From assembly GCA_905147135.1 (NCBI GenBank), contig LR990044.1, positions 16,310,122 to 16,374,121 on the forward strand: a stretch of DNA of 64,000 nucleotides, written 5' to 3'. The notes under the pieces are model-generated. The model had not been told where the DNA came from. It did not search any database and saw nothing but the letters and a program-made list of their open reading frames with translations. The position numbers and the translations under genes are program-made. Shown one piece after another: positions 21,986-33,404 of the stretch (its first letter is position 1; every line of letters begins with the position of its first letter). Source of the stretch: Blastobasis lacticolella (Eukaryota; Arthropoda; Insecta; Lepidoptera; Blastobasidae).

Positions 21986-23632
21986 GAACGTCTATTAGAG
22001 TTATTTATGCAAGTCAATGAACATTGTAATTGTAGGCAATTATTTAATTAAGATAGAGCTTCGTACATTTCAAATAATGCATGAAATTAAATTTTCCGGA
22101 AGTGTCTCGCCGAATGATGGAAGTAAGCATATTTAATGACGAAAACCCCAATGTGTTAATGGATATCCTTAATAATTCCATGTACCTATGTGAGTTTTCG
22201 ATTTTATCGAGCTTTTCATTTTGCGTGATAGGTCAGAAAGAATTAAACATTCCATGTGCATAGGATTCTATTACGAGACAGACACCATTGCCAACAAAGT
22301 GTTATGCAGTTTGGCAGGGTAGCTATAAGTAAGACAGAATGTACAAAATATTGTAAGGATTAAATAAATAAATAATAAATAAATAAACAGGCATCTACAA
22401 AGTTTACCCTTACAACATAAAAAAGGGTTTTGTGTAATCCTTTAGACTGGGTGTATTGCGATTGTAACATAGCTAAAGTAATTTTATTTTATAACAATCT
22501 AGCGAAACTACAAGGATCACTCGCTTGTCTAATCTGGAGATGTTTTATGAGAATTTCATCAAAATCATCGTCACGCCACTCACCATCGACAGGGAGTTCA
22601 TCTTCACACCTTAGAACCTAATTGATCATAAACCGTGTGGTTCCAAACTATAATATCTTTCTCTCACGCACACGAAGGTTGCGGAATGACAGAGTACAAC
22701 ATGGAGCTCTTCAAAAAAGGGGTGAAATATTTTTAGAGGGCCACGGGAGAAGAGCAACACAGGAGTGACACCCGTGGTATTCCAAAAATCTTAAGATATT
22801 TTGTCAACTTTAAAAAAATATATAATAGAAAAGCTCTATGAACATTTGACTATCTCGCGGACTCTTATTATTAATCCGGCACGAGTAGTCTCTGAAAAAG
22901 GAAAATACCATAGCTACCTTAATCACCTTCCGCTGAAATACAAACCCACAAAATTCTCTCGCAGTAAAAAAACGTCTACTCTTTTTCTCTTTTTTTGGTT
23001 CAATCGTATGCGAACGATGATTCTGCCGTAAACCAGTAAAATAAAACAGTGTTCCATATTGCATAGTCTTCTTCAGCCCGAGAACATTGCCAGTCACAAT
23101 CTGCCCGTGACATACGTCCCGTGTACCTACTTTGTATCGTGTACCTTGTGCAGAGGATATCCTTGGCGATACAGCGCGGCAATCCGGCTAATAGTACTTT
23201 TGAACGCGAGGGAGGGGTGTTTGAAGCAGAATAAACGTTGCTGGGTTTTTCTCCTCTTCTTTAACTTGTAAACTTGTAATGTCTACGAATGTCACACTTT
23301 GAACGAAACATTTTGTGAATTCATTTGTGTTGACGGGTGACACAATAAATAATTCTCTTTTTTTTTAAATGGTACTCGTATGTTACTAAGTAATGTGACT
23401 TTATTTGGTTAAATTTCTTTGAAAATAAATTTTAGTTGTACATATTGTAATTGGAATGACAAGCACACGCGATTTCTTTTGAGATTAACTTAATAATTAC
23501 CTACTCTATTCAGCAAGAATAATTATTCATTATAATTAATACCAAGACGATGATTTAAGAGATGACTTAAATATAAGACTTCAATCGAGATGGTCATTTC
23601 AAACGAAAGTACCTATTCAACCTAGTCGTATC
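21986..23632. other. Unique AT-rich sequence with (AAAT)n
   Basis: A short AAATAAAT microsatellite lies at 22362-22390. Overlapping frames near 22.8-23.3 kb (up to 95 codons, both strands) lack known motifs. Confidence 0.45.
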
Positions 23633-23875
23633 ATCAACACAGCCCGTCACAGTCCACTGCAGGACTTACGGCCTCTCCCACGAAAGGGGAGGTTATTGCC
23701 ATAATCGGGTTGGAGATCGCAATGTTTAAATATAACAATGGAAAATGCTGCTGCCCATTTTCCAGACTACGGAGACTCTTGATCTTTTGTCTCGAAAACA
23801 TTAGTCGCCTTGTACGACACCCTTGAGTGTAAGGGGTTGGTGTTATTCTACTCTGCCGGACACCACACGGCCTGC
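23633..23875 (-). mobile_element. Family E copy
   Basis: CACAGCCCGTCACAGTCCAC, CTCTCCCACGAAAGGGGAGG, ATGCTGCTGCCCATTTTCC, TTAGTCGCCTTGTACGACAC and TGCCGGACACCACACGGCC follow in order. A deletion removes the CTCCACGCTTGGCAGGCG block. Confidence 0.9.
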
Positions 23876-24699
23876 AACCTAGTCGTATAGCAGGTGTAAA
23901 TTATTCTCTATTCACCTGTACTACATGTGAGTAGCAGACGGGTTTCGAAATTCTAAGCTACAGGATAAAGTAAATATCCCGTGAGGCCCGAGAGCGGTGC
24001 CTCGTCAGAAACACGTCGATACTTTGGCAAATATTTATGGTCCAACCCTGATACACAGTTCCGCTTACGTCGGGGCGTACATCGGGTCAATCAAAGTTAA
24101 ACAGAGGGTAGCAGACACCATACCAGGGAACGTTTGTTTAATGTCGCCATTTACAACGTCTAATCCTGAGGGAATCGTAATTTAACCCTGGTATATTGTT
24201 GATAGTTGCCTCAATTCCGAGGCTAGGTAATTCGATTACGCACTTAATGTTGATTTGGTACTCGAAATTAAAGGATAAAGGATTGAATCAGAGCTTAGCC
24301 CACCGAGGTTGGGCAGGTTCTGTCTTATGAGATAGGTTCTGTAACTAAACATGTGTTGTGAAATCACGAGTACTTACATTGATAACACACCTGAATAACA
24401 ACTCAAATGGCACTTATATAGTGTGCGATCTACGATCACGTCTACGGGTTATACTAGGGTCAATATTCACCACTGCCAATCAGATTTCTAGCCGTTTTTA
24501 AATTCAATAATTTTGTTAACTCATATATTGACCCTATTGAATTTGCTTTGCTTGCGCCCTTGCGAAAATTAATTACACGCGCCCATAAATAAAATAAAAT
24601 AATGCCCGCCATTTTTTTACGAATACCAGCCATAAATTTCCAGCTAAATAACGCCCAACAAAATAAATAAAATTAAACTTTTAATTGAAAATAAATCAC
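23876..24699. other. Unique sequence
   Basis: Nothing recognised apart from a 62-codon frame of no evident family. Confidence 0.4.
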
Positions 24700-24790
24700 C
24701 ACACCGGTAAGTGTACCTACGATGCCTTACGTATATATTAAGGTATATACACCGGTAAGTGTACCATGCCTTAGGTATATCTTTAGGTGT
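24700..24790. repeat. Short tandem duplication
   Basis: ACACCGGTAAGTGTACC followed by ATGCCTTA and GTATAT occurs twice, starting near 24702 and 24750, period about 48 bp with small indels. Confidence 0.85.
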
Positions 24791-24999
24791 ATTCGCATTG
24801 CACCACCTTTGTCTTCGGGGGTTTGGACTGATGAATAAAGGCACGTATAAAATGTTCTTTTTCTCGTACTCATGTACGTTTCTCGTTGAATAAACGTTCC
24901 TAAAAATACAAAAATAAAAATACTGGGATGCCTATGACTTTCTTCCGTATATTGGCTATTACTTCGTGGTTTAAGCTCTGATTTGACTTGATTAGTAGT

Positions 25000-25245
25000 C
25001 GACCTGAGTGGTTCCGTTGGTAAAATGCTGGTCTGCCAATGTCCCGGGTTCGATTCCCGGTCGTACAACGATTCAGAAATTGAAATGTTCAATTTTTATT
25101 TTTGTTACGGGTCTGGATATAGTATGTATAACCATGTTGTATTAAAAAAAAGTATATTAATAATTTATCAGTTATTTAACACCCATAATACAAGCTTTGC
25201 TTGCTTTAAGGCCGGATGGCGCTATATGTGAATTAGTCCAAGCCT
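25000..25245 (+). mobile_element. SINE2 copy (tRNA-Gly-like head)
   Basis: GACCTGAGTGGTTCCGTTGG, a TGCTGGTCTGCCAATG anticodon arm containing GCC, and GGGTTCGATTCCCGG (B-box, T-loop) make a tRNA-Gly(GCC)-like head. The body has TGTTACGGGTCTGG, TTTATCAGTTAT, ACACCCATAATACAAGC and TTTGCTTGC, ending GATGGCGCTATATGTG and AATTAGTCCAAGC. It is not a functional tRNA: the acceptor ends do not pair. Confidence 0.85.
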
Positions 25246-25287
25246 ACTTGGAATACCTGGTTGGTTGTAATACCTTGTCATATGGCA

Positions 25288-25303
25288 TACCCCCCCCCCC
25301 CCG
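25288..25303. repeat. Poly-C run
   Basis: About 14 consecutive C residues, prone to length error in sequencing. Confidence 0.95.
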
Positions 25304-25621
25304 TAAAAATAAATTTTACAACATTATTTACCTCCATAGCTAAAACTCGCCTCTGAACACAAGCCATGTGCATAGGCATTCGCTAAAAGACGACAAAATT
25401 CCCGCATCTTCAAAAAGGGGGTAGGTAACCGACGTCGCTCGAATTGTTTGCGTCAAAATGTTTGAAGTGTAATATAAAAGTGATTTTCGCGTCGCATGCC
25501 AGTCGTCGGCGCCGGCTCCTAACATCACTTATTCGTAGCATCAACTTCAGGTGCACGTTTTTCCTCGAAACATCATATTCGTGGCAACGTTCTCCTCTGG
25601 GTTATTACTTTACCCGAGTAG

Positions 25622-25750
25622 TTTCCGAGCCCTTCGGGGTCCTACGACGAAAATAGTGGACGAAACCGTGAAACCGGTCCGCTAGTTGATTTCGAAGAAG
25701 CCAATCTCTTGCAGACGAATATTAAAAGTGAAGAGTTTGACCGGCAATAA
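25622..25750 (+). other. Candidate short exon or 5' UTR exon
   Basis: Within a locally GC-richer, non-repetitive patch (25480-25755) an open frame of 42 codons runs from just after a TTTACCCGAGTAG acceptor-like site to a TAA at 25748-25750. The peptide is hydrophilic and acidic (GSYDENSGRNRETG, VDFEEANLLQTNIKSEEFD), which looks more like real protein than most frames here. A good donor-like CAG|GTAATA follows the stop at 25751-25754, so the patch could be a non-coding first exon instead. AATAAA lies near 25885. I do not recognise the protein. Confidence 0.22.
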
Positions 25751-25754
25751 CAGG

Positions 25755-26104
25755 TAATATAAGAAAACTCAAATTCTTTTTAAGATGACCGAAATTTTAA
25801 AACTAAACTTTAGAATTTTAATACAATGGGAAGGTATTTACTAAGTTCTTTACTCTGTAGAAGTTTTTCGAATAATAATAGTAATAAAAAAAAGAGCTTA
25901 AGTGAAATCAAGCCGAAATTAAGTAAAATTAACTAATAATTAACCAGATAATTTTTTAAGACAGCACAACCGGAACTTATTATACTTAAAGGTTATTTTA
26001 AGGTAAATTTGGTAATTAACCTACTGGGGACCCTGTGACTGGGCGCCGATAGGCAGCCCGTGACGGTATTTTGACGGCAGAGTTATAATAGGCCTTAAAA
26101 TAAA
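25755..26104. other. Unique AT-rich sequence
   Basis: No feature seen between the candidate exon and the Helitron. Confidence 0.4.
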
Positions 26105-26620
26105 TCTATATATATATATATATATATAAAAGAAAGTCGTGTTAGTTACACAATTTGTGTTAGACTTTTTATAACTCAAGAACGGGTGAACCGATTTGGC
26201 TGACAATTGGTGGGGAGGTAGCTTAGAACCAGGAGAAGGACATATTTTTACACTTTTTTTTTAAATTAAATTGGTGGGTAGGTGTAGGGTAGGTGTAGGG
26301 TAGGTTTAGGGTAGGTGTAGGGTAGGTGTAGGGTAGGTGTAGGGTAGGTGTAGGGTAGGTGTAGGGTAGGTGTAGGGTAGGTGTAGGGTAGGTGTAGGGT
26401 AGTTGTAGGGTAGGTGTAGGGTAGGTGTAGGGTAGTTGTAGGGCAGGTGTAGGGTAGGTGTAAGGTAGTTGTAGGGTAGGTTTAGGGTAGGTGTAGGGTA
26501 GGTGTAGGGTAGTTGTTGGGTAGTTGTGGGTAGGTGTAGGGTAGTTGTTGGGTTGTTGTTGGATAGGGGTGGGATAGGAGTAGGACGCCACGCGAACGAA
26601 GTCGCGCCGGGTCCACTAGT
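26105..26620 (+). mobile_element. Non-autonomous Helitron
   Basis: It begins TCTATATATATA after an A, and ends CTAGT before a T, the A^T target context of Helitrons. A hairpin (CGCGA 26591-26595, loop ACGAAG, TCGCG 26602-26606) lies 9 nt before CTAGT, as in Helitron 3' termini. Near the 5' end AAGAAAGTCGTGTTAG, TTTATAACTCAAGAACGG, TGAACCGATTTGGCTG and TTGGTGGGGAGGTAGC are typical of an abundant lepidopteran short Helitron class. No Rep/helicase gene. The interior is taken up by an 11-bp minisatellite. Confidence 0.85.
26273..26585. repeat. 11-bp minisatellite inside the Helitron
   Basis: Unit GGTAGGTGTAG, roughly 27 copies with variants (GGTAGTTGTAG, GGTAGGTTTAG, GGTTGTTGTTG), more degenerate toward the right end. 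Because 11 is not a multiple of 3, every frame passes through all phases and the minus strand stays open for 122 codons as an 11-residue Leu/Pro/Tyr/Thr-rich repeat; this is not evidence of a gene. Confidence 0.97.
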
Positions 26621-27939
26621 TTTATATAAAATCTACTAACATAGGAACGAATAACAAGTTTTTATTAAAAAAAGGGCAACATACAAAAATATTAAACTAA
26701 ATAAATAAACTTAATTATCTTAGTTAAAATTAAATTAACCTACCTATTCATCAACCTACCTATATCTACTTATCTTTCAATATTCCTACCGAAAATCACG
26801 GTTCCCAGTCAGGGCATCGTATTCGGAATTGCAATTTTTGAAGCGTTCTTTTCACAATAAATTCTTGCCCAGTTTAATTATGCTTGCTAAATGGGCATCG
26901 TTAACCGTTAACCACCACAAATGGTGCCGACATGGTGCTGTCATATGGACAAACTGCCGTGGTTTGTGGACACAGGGGCAGAGTATAACACAGCAACCAC
27001 TTCGACATACGGGTTTTGCACACGGTGACTAAAGCACCCATATTCACTATTTATATTTGTCTAAGTTCTCATAGTGCTCTTTAGCGGATTTTTGCTAAGT
27101 AAACGCACTGCGTTCAATACAGCTCTTATACCTATTCACTCAATACGGCGACGCATAGTAAAGATCGCCACTCGAGTAATGTCAGTTGGAACTTTGTGCA
27201 TTCTGTGTGACCTCATACAATCGTTTCTGAACACGGGTATGACAGGCAGACCAGGACCTTCAAAGATAAGAAAACTTACTTTGACTTTGTAGATCGCATG
27301 TGTAAGAGTAAATACGAAGCCGAAACTATCGAATGTAGACATTGACCGACTTATGTGTCGTGAAAAAAGTTAAATAAAAATTGGAAGTTCGCTTAAAATT
27401 TCTGTAAACCTAAATAACTGCTAAAGTATTCGCATAATTGAATTTAAAAAGGTGTTGTAAAGTTTGTAAACTCTCTTTGAGTCAGACGTTAACAATGCCG
27501 AGCAAAGTTCCGTCAATTTGGGTTGTTACCTTTGTACTTCTTTACAAAATGTTGGTCAGGAGTCAAGCTAATACAGTGGCCAAAATACGGCTCTACCCAT
27601 GAAGTCGTAAGAACAGCCATAGGACAGGTTATGTAACTACGTATTATGGCAAATGGGAAGGTCGGCCTTAACTGAAGCCAGATATATGTTAAGAAACGTG
27701 CACCAGCCTGGGAATTTATCTTCAGGATTAGTGAAGGATCCTCAAAAGCGGATGGGGTTAACGTCAAAGCTGCATATGCGGAGGATAATAATATCCTCAA
27801 AAATACATATTATATCTAAAAATCGTTCCCACAAATTTTTATACATCTAGCGGTCTCGTTTGTTGAAGAACTGTTTATTTATATAACTATCACGAAAACT
27901 AAATATGTACAATAAAAAGAAAATAAAATAATTTACTAA
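26621..27939. other. Unique sequence
   Basis: Overlapping frames up to 95 codons, no domain recognised, no known repeat. Confidence 0.45.
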
Positions 27940-28014
27940 CCTAAACCTAATAGTCTCTGCCTACCCCACCTGTGGGACACAGGCGTGAGCTTTATGTATG
28001 TATGTATGTATGAA
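27940..28014 (+). repeat. Retroposon 3' tail with (ATGT)n
   Basis: TAGTCTCTGCCTACCCCACC, GGACACAGGCGTGAGC, then TTTATGTATGTATGTATG. This form recalls common lepidopteran retroposon 3' ends; the body upstream is not recognisable. Confidence 0.55.
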
Positions 28015-29387
28015 AAAAAATTAAAAATTGTGGAAGCGTACTTAACATGAAATTACACTAATTCATTTCACTGAAGGCCACTAGAACAAGAAGTTATAAT
28101 ATTACAGTAATGTACGTCCGTTTACAACTTCTGTACACCAGAAAATATTTGCAAGGATTTCTGTTTTGAATGTTTTCCATTGCAATTTCCAGTCTTGGAG
28201 AGTTCTGCTTATTAATTAGCTTAATAATCTTTTTTACTAGCAGCCGTGCTTTTACTCGGGGAAACCACATTTTTAAATTGATTAACTGAAATTGCACAAT
28301 ACCTAGGTATTAACAAAAGTTAAATTTGTCAAGTAATTTTTATGTATTCTAAACTGGAACCTACATTGTTAAATTGTCGGTAGCTAAATATTATTGTTAA
28401 ATCTGTAATTATGTTATTAAATTATATAGAATGGTACCACTTTGGTCTCTTTATGATACAATTACTATTACTATGACTACATTGAATTTCAGAATAAATT
28501 ATTAGAAAGAGAGTTATTCTAAGTTTTTCTGAGATATATAAATAAGGTTTTTGCTAGTTGCACAGCAATATTTGGTAATTAATTCAATAGTATTCATCCA
28601 TAAATGCATTTATAATATTAGCAGGATATTTTTGACATTTTAATGTTATCTACATTCCACTTGGTGCTAACATCAAAGCAAACTTCTAGTCAATTTACAC
28701 AAAGGTCGCCGTATAAAAATACTTTGTCACGTCCGAGTTTACAATTAAAATGCTAAAATCTAATACTCAAAGGCTAAAATATGTTACACAGGTAAAGTAT
28801 CCTGAGGGCATCCTCACAAAAAAAAAGACTAGCGTCCGTAGCGCTGTGACTTCATTTGTGTGAACTTTTAGAACGCTTTCCGTTTTTATTTAAAAAAAGA
28901 ACACATCCGTGTTCACATCACGTATTCATGTTCATGCTTCGTTTTAGATTCCAGTGGATTCATAAGAATCTGTGTCTACGGGAACTTATTTTAGTGTATT
29001 TTTTCTTACTGTATGACGTAGTTGGCCAATTGAGCTGTTATGGAGACTTTTGATAAAGGCTATTAAACGTTTTTGTATAGAACTTGACAGGACATACCTT
29101 CCATTTATGAAAGGTTTTAAAAGAAAGGAAAATTTTAAAATGCACCTTTTTGTTTTTAAAAATGTCACCTTTCAGCGGCTACATACAAAACACTTAAAAA
29201 ACGAATATTCCATGGTAATTATTCTATTAAACGGGACTCACACACGACGTACCGTTCCGATTTGTTCGAAAACAAACATTCCATGTAAAATCAAAATTTA
29301 TGGACATCTTTTTAGAATAAATTGTGTACAAATTAAAACAATGATTTTTTTTCGGCACGAAAGTACTTTAATAAATTTTATAAATAA
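28015..29387. other. Unique AT-rich sequence
   Basis: The largest frame (29050-29397, 115 codons, plus) is Lys/Phe-rich as expected of AT-rich non-coding DNA. Nothing recognised. Confidence 0.5.
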
Positions 29388-29628
29388 TCGTGGATAAATT
29401 CATACAACGCCATCTAGCCCCAAAATAAGCAAAGCTTGTGTTATGGGTGCTAGATAACTGATAAACTACTTATATACTTTTAAATACATACTTATTATAC
29501 ATAGAACACCCAGACCCGTAACAGAAATTAAAATTTATTATTTCAATTTCTGCCCGGCCGGGAATCGAACCCGGGATCTCTTGCGTGGCAGACCGGCATG
29601 TTGACCACTGAACCACTCAGGTCGTCAG
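29388..29628 (-). mobile_element. SINE2 copy, complete
   Basis: On the minus strand: GACCTGAGTGGTTCAGTGG (A-box), CCGGTCTGCCACG (GCC anticodon), ATCCCGGGTTCGATTCCCGG (B-box), then TTTCTGTTACGGGTCTGGG, TTATCAGTTATCTAGCACCC, ATAACACAAGCTTTGCTTA and GGGGCTAGATGGCGTTG. The best copy for the family consensus in this window. Confidence 0.9.
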
Positions 29629-29819
29629 ACTGAAAAAGAGAATAAACTTTAACTAGGCCAAAGGTTATTCTCTTTTATATTACTTCAGGAACTTACACAT
29701 GACTGCGGTCTAGCGAATTCCAGTTGAAGAAGAAACGCCCAAGTAAAAAAACCACTGCAATTTATCGTTTCAATTTGACTTGCTCAACTGAAGTTCAAGA
29801 ATTATTACGGTCTTCATGT

Positions 29820-30080
29820 TCCAATTACCGATCCAATTATGAACGGCGCATTCTGATGTGAGCTTTGGTACTTTCTCTTTTTTCCATCCAAAGAACGGAA
29901 TTTCATTCCTGTCGCTATGTAATTATTATTTTATCTGTGGTCCTCTTTTGTTCTCCCCAGATAATGAATCCATCGGAGTATCGGCGCGGGTACAGCGTCC
30001 CATTGTTTAGCTGAGTACAATGGCGGCGTTGTTTAAGATTTTCAGCAGGCGCTTTTGGTTAAGTGGCCTTTAGGCGATTC
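29820..30080. other. Candidate non-coding regulatory stretch
   Basis: No repeat match; GC-balanced; several TAAT/ATTA cores (CCAATTACCG, CCAATTATGAACGG, GATAATGAATCC). CCATTGT at 30000-30006 and ACAATGG at 30017-30023 form an inverted pair matching the Sox/HMG core. Function is inferred only. Confidence 0.25.
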
Positions 30081-31720
30081 TATCAGATTTATTAGGACCT
30101 CAACTGGACTGCTTCCTAGGAAATTGGGGCGTTCAAATTAACGACCGCTTAATTAAAAACACGCTACCGGTCTGATGAGATACCTAACGCTTGTGGAATG
30201 TCAAATCAGGTTTCGATAACAATGCCTCTTCTCCTATAAATATCTATAACTCAGTTGTGGATAGTAATAGTAGCTCCAGGTAGTTGGAATAACATTGTTA
30301 CCTTCCAATATTACGAGTAGAATCACGGATGGTTTCAAATTATTCTCCGAAAAGGACTAACAGTCCATGTTCAACGGTTTATTGTGCACTATAACAGTTA
30401 TACAACACAGACATATAAGAGCAACACTCCAGGTACAGGTTCATACACGCTTTGAAAGCAAATATTGTGAATTTTTTCTTTATTTCAGGTTTTGCATAAG
30501 CGTTACGTGCACAGAATAGTGCAATGAAATGGTGCAAAAAATTTCATACCATCGTGGTAATGGATGGGAAACCGAATCCTATAACGTTTAAACCTCAGAC
30601 ATGATTTATGTTTAACAAAACCATGGCTATCTAAGCTATAGAGAACATTAACAAAAAGAAATGACTAACCGAATATTCCAACGTTGTTAACATTCATATT
30701 TTTTCGGTATGACGTCAACCATTAACAAAAGTCATGGGGTCTCCCCCGGACAAACTTCATAAGTACAAGTGAAGAGAGCAACTATTGATGGGAAACGCGA
30801 ACGCCTTTGTCGCATGAGAACATTCATTTTTCCAGGTCATCGTGTACAAACACTCGTGAAAACTATCCCTCTTATATTGTTATAGATCGCGGCCATTTCC
30901 TTTTATTCAATAATCGATCATCGACAGTCGTTATTGCGTCCCCGGGAGCGAAAGTGTTGTTGACAGGACTTCTTTATATTTAGTACTGCGTTTATAGCTT
31001 GTTTGTTTGAGGATATCACCCGTTCCTTTTCCAATGCGGGGCAACGCCGGAAGGGCGAACGCGTCACCTGATATGAATTCGCGATGGATGCGTGAAGGCG
31101 AGGCGTCTCCACGACATCAATATAGGAGTAACTGGCGTTATTTATTTGGGTTTCGGGTCGTTTTCTATGAACCTACGTACATCGTAGCCCATGACCTATA
31201 TTAAGGGAAGAGATCTGGTATATAGAGATATAAATACAATTCGAAAGTAGAGTGGGTCACATTGAAATAGTAAGGGCAAGGCCTATACATGGGTTTAGTT
31301 GAATTTTCTGTGGATCGTCATGGAATGAAAAAAATATTATTTTGTATTATTACTGAACTCGTATCACATCCACATATGAAGTCTGGAAAACAGATATTTC
31401 ATTTAAAAAAAAATGAATTTTGTATATTATAAGATTTCCTTCGATCCTTGACATATTTGACGTAGTAACGTTGGCGCCAAAATTGTGAGCTGTATAAAAC
31501 GACTAATTTTAGTATGTGTACAATAACAAAGGAGGCGGTTAAGATTATAGACCACTCAATAGTTTCGAGTTATATATCCTCTTCTAGTTTACTATCGTGT
31601 GCTATAAACAAACTTATCGGATACGGTGACGGCTTTAGCATTAAGATGTCATTTCAAATTCAAAAAATTCAAAACGAAGATTCGCTATTTATCTACAGAG
31701 AATCGTTATTATTAGAGTCG
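30081..31720. other. Mostly unique sequence
   Basis: 31010-31150 is GC-richer with a 65-codon plus frame (GNAGRANASPDMNSRW in part), unassigned. The rest shows nothing. Confidence 0.4.
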
Positions 31721-31724
31721 TGAG

Positions 31725-31880
31725 TTACACTGAATAGAAATGCGCAGCGCTCGCGTCGCATCCGTATAGTCATCGCGCCCGCCTAGTCACCGCGTTATCG
31801 TACGCGCCAATATGATAGGCCGCGCGATTTAGGTGCGATTCCTGTTCGGGTGCTACGCGGTGGCTAGACGGACACGGCGT
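31725..31880 (+). repeat. CpG-rich patch with family F start
   Basis: GTGAGTTACACTGAATAGAA then ATGCGC matches the unit start at 47043-47066. It is followed by CpG-dense sequence (GCAGCGCTCGCGTCGCATCC, GCGCCCGCCTAGTCACCGCG) not shared with the other copies. Confidence 0.45.
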
Positions 31881-32055
31881 TACGTACGATTTTTGTTGAT
31901 TCTATTTTCCCCACTGCTTACTCAAATGCGTATTAAAAACCGCGATAGTTTAAAACGTTACGTTAAGTTTTCTTCCTATCAAAAGGCATTAATTTGCTAT
32001 TACACTCTTTATTTAGAATTGGCAAGTTTTTTTAATAAAAAATATATCTATAATT

Positions 32056-32098
32056 ATCAATACAGATATAGTCTGGCAAGAAAGTCGTGACAAAAATT
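32056..32098 (+). repeat. Family G, outer segment
   Basis: CAGATATAGTCTGGCAAGAA then AGTCGTGACAAA is inverted at 33518-33552 (TTTCACGACTTTCTTGCCAA then ACTATATCTG). Confidence 0.7.
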
Positions 32099-32364
32099 GA
32101 GGGCGCCTCTATCGTTAATATGGTATCATTGTTCTGTATCACTAGCGTTGAGTCTATGTTCAATTTCTTTGTCTCGTATAATTCGACTAGAAAATTTGAT
32201 ACTTGTTAATATTTTACACCATATCGCACGACTAAAATACGTCCTCCTACAACTACTATCTCCACCTACCTACGACAGTCCAATGCTGGGCTTAAACCAC
32301 ATCAGCTGAGAGTGCTATTTTAGTAGGTATAGTTAGTATAGACAAAGTGATTGGTAATATATCA

Positions 32365-32462
32365 TCTTGAAGTTAATGTCCCGTTTGTGCTCTCGCGCAC
32401 GAGGGCCCGAGGTCTGTCTTGACCATGGTCCAGGATTTGGAAGATCAGATAATTATATAGCA
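32365..32462 (-). mobile_element. SINE1 3' fragment
   Basis: ATCATCTTGAAGTTAATGTC, GTGCTCTCGCGCACGAGGGC, GGTCTGTCTTGACCATGGTC and CAGGATTTGGAAGATCAG form the reversed SINE1 tail. The head is absent. Confidence 0.9.
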
Positions 32463-32614
32463 AGATGGAAAAAATTTTAGGTTTATTATATGACTATTTT
32501 AATCAGACCTTAAATAATCTGAAAATGTCAACAGATCTCGTTACAAAGCCCTTTCATCTGCCCTTGTAATTTAGAGTATCATGATGAAGAGTAGGTAATA
32601 TTAAATAGTATAGT

Positions 32615-32705
32615 TTTTGCTTTTTGGGAACTACTGCTCTTGCAACAATAAGTTACCTACTGTCAAACTGAGTACCCACTTCAGCTGTCACATTATGGTG
32701 GAAGA
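32615..32705 (+). repeat. Family G, inner segment
   Basis: TTTTTGGGAACTACTGCTCT, TACTGTCAAA and CTTCAGCTGTCAC match the reverse complement of 33405-33515. Confidence 0.65.
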
Positions 32706-33404
32706 TTGAAAATAAGGGGAGGTATTGAAAATTGAAATAAGAGTCTGGTAAATATTTACTCTTATTAATTTATTAACACCAACACTGATGCACCGAACGT
32801 TATAATGTCAAACTGTTATCTGTCTTCCGATTCTCTCTCAGTTCGACCAGCGACCTTGATAATCTTAATAATATAATATTTTTCAAAATTCCTTTATCCT
32901 GTGTTTCATTTCTCCAGCCCGAATAGCGTTATGTGTCTGGATAATATAGCTCTCTGCTACAATACAATACAGAAGCACCGCACTGCTTTTAAGCACAAAT
33001 ATCAATGAATATTATATTTACGAAAAAAATACAAAAGGATCAAAACTGTAACAGTACACTATAATTTGACGGATAATGTTGTAACCTTAAATAAATGTTA
33101 GCAGTACTACAAAACACATTAATTTTACGGAAATTCCAATGATTTCCAAAAAATCATATTTCATTTAATATTTTCAAAATTGAGGTACATTTTACGTACC
33201 GATAATCTTTGCTATTCGGCCGTAAACGTCTTCCAAATAGCACAGCAACTTATCTGCTCTAAACTCGGCCGTACATTTATGAACAACTCTAAATATTACA
33301 TTTCTCATGCCGCTTTTATTCGTTTTTTGCATTCAAAGCGAAAATAAATGTCCAACACAGTAAAAATCTAGAAATATACACGTTTCAACAAATAAGGACA
33401 ATGT
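32706..33404. other. Spacer between family G arms
   Basis: AT-rich, no frame above background and no known repeat. Confidence 0.4.

Noticed and set aside
24700..24790. CRISPR-like direct repeats
   Set aside because: Only two units, no spacer pattern, eukaryotic context.
25000..25070. tRNA-Gly gene
   Set aside because: tRNA-like, but acceptor ends do not pair and the sequence continues into the SINE2 body shared by three other copies.
26223..26591. 122-residue proline/tyrosine-rich protein on the minus strand
   Set aside because: Entirely the product of an 11-bp minisatellite inside a Helitron; every reading phase is open for the same reason.
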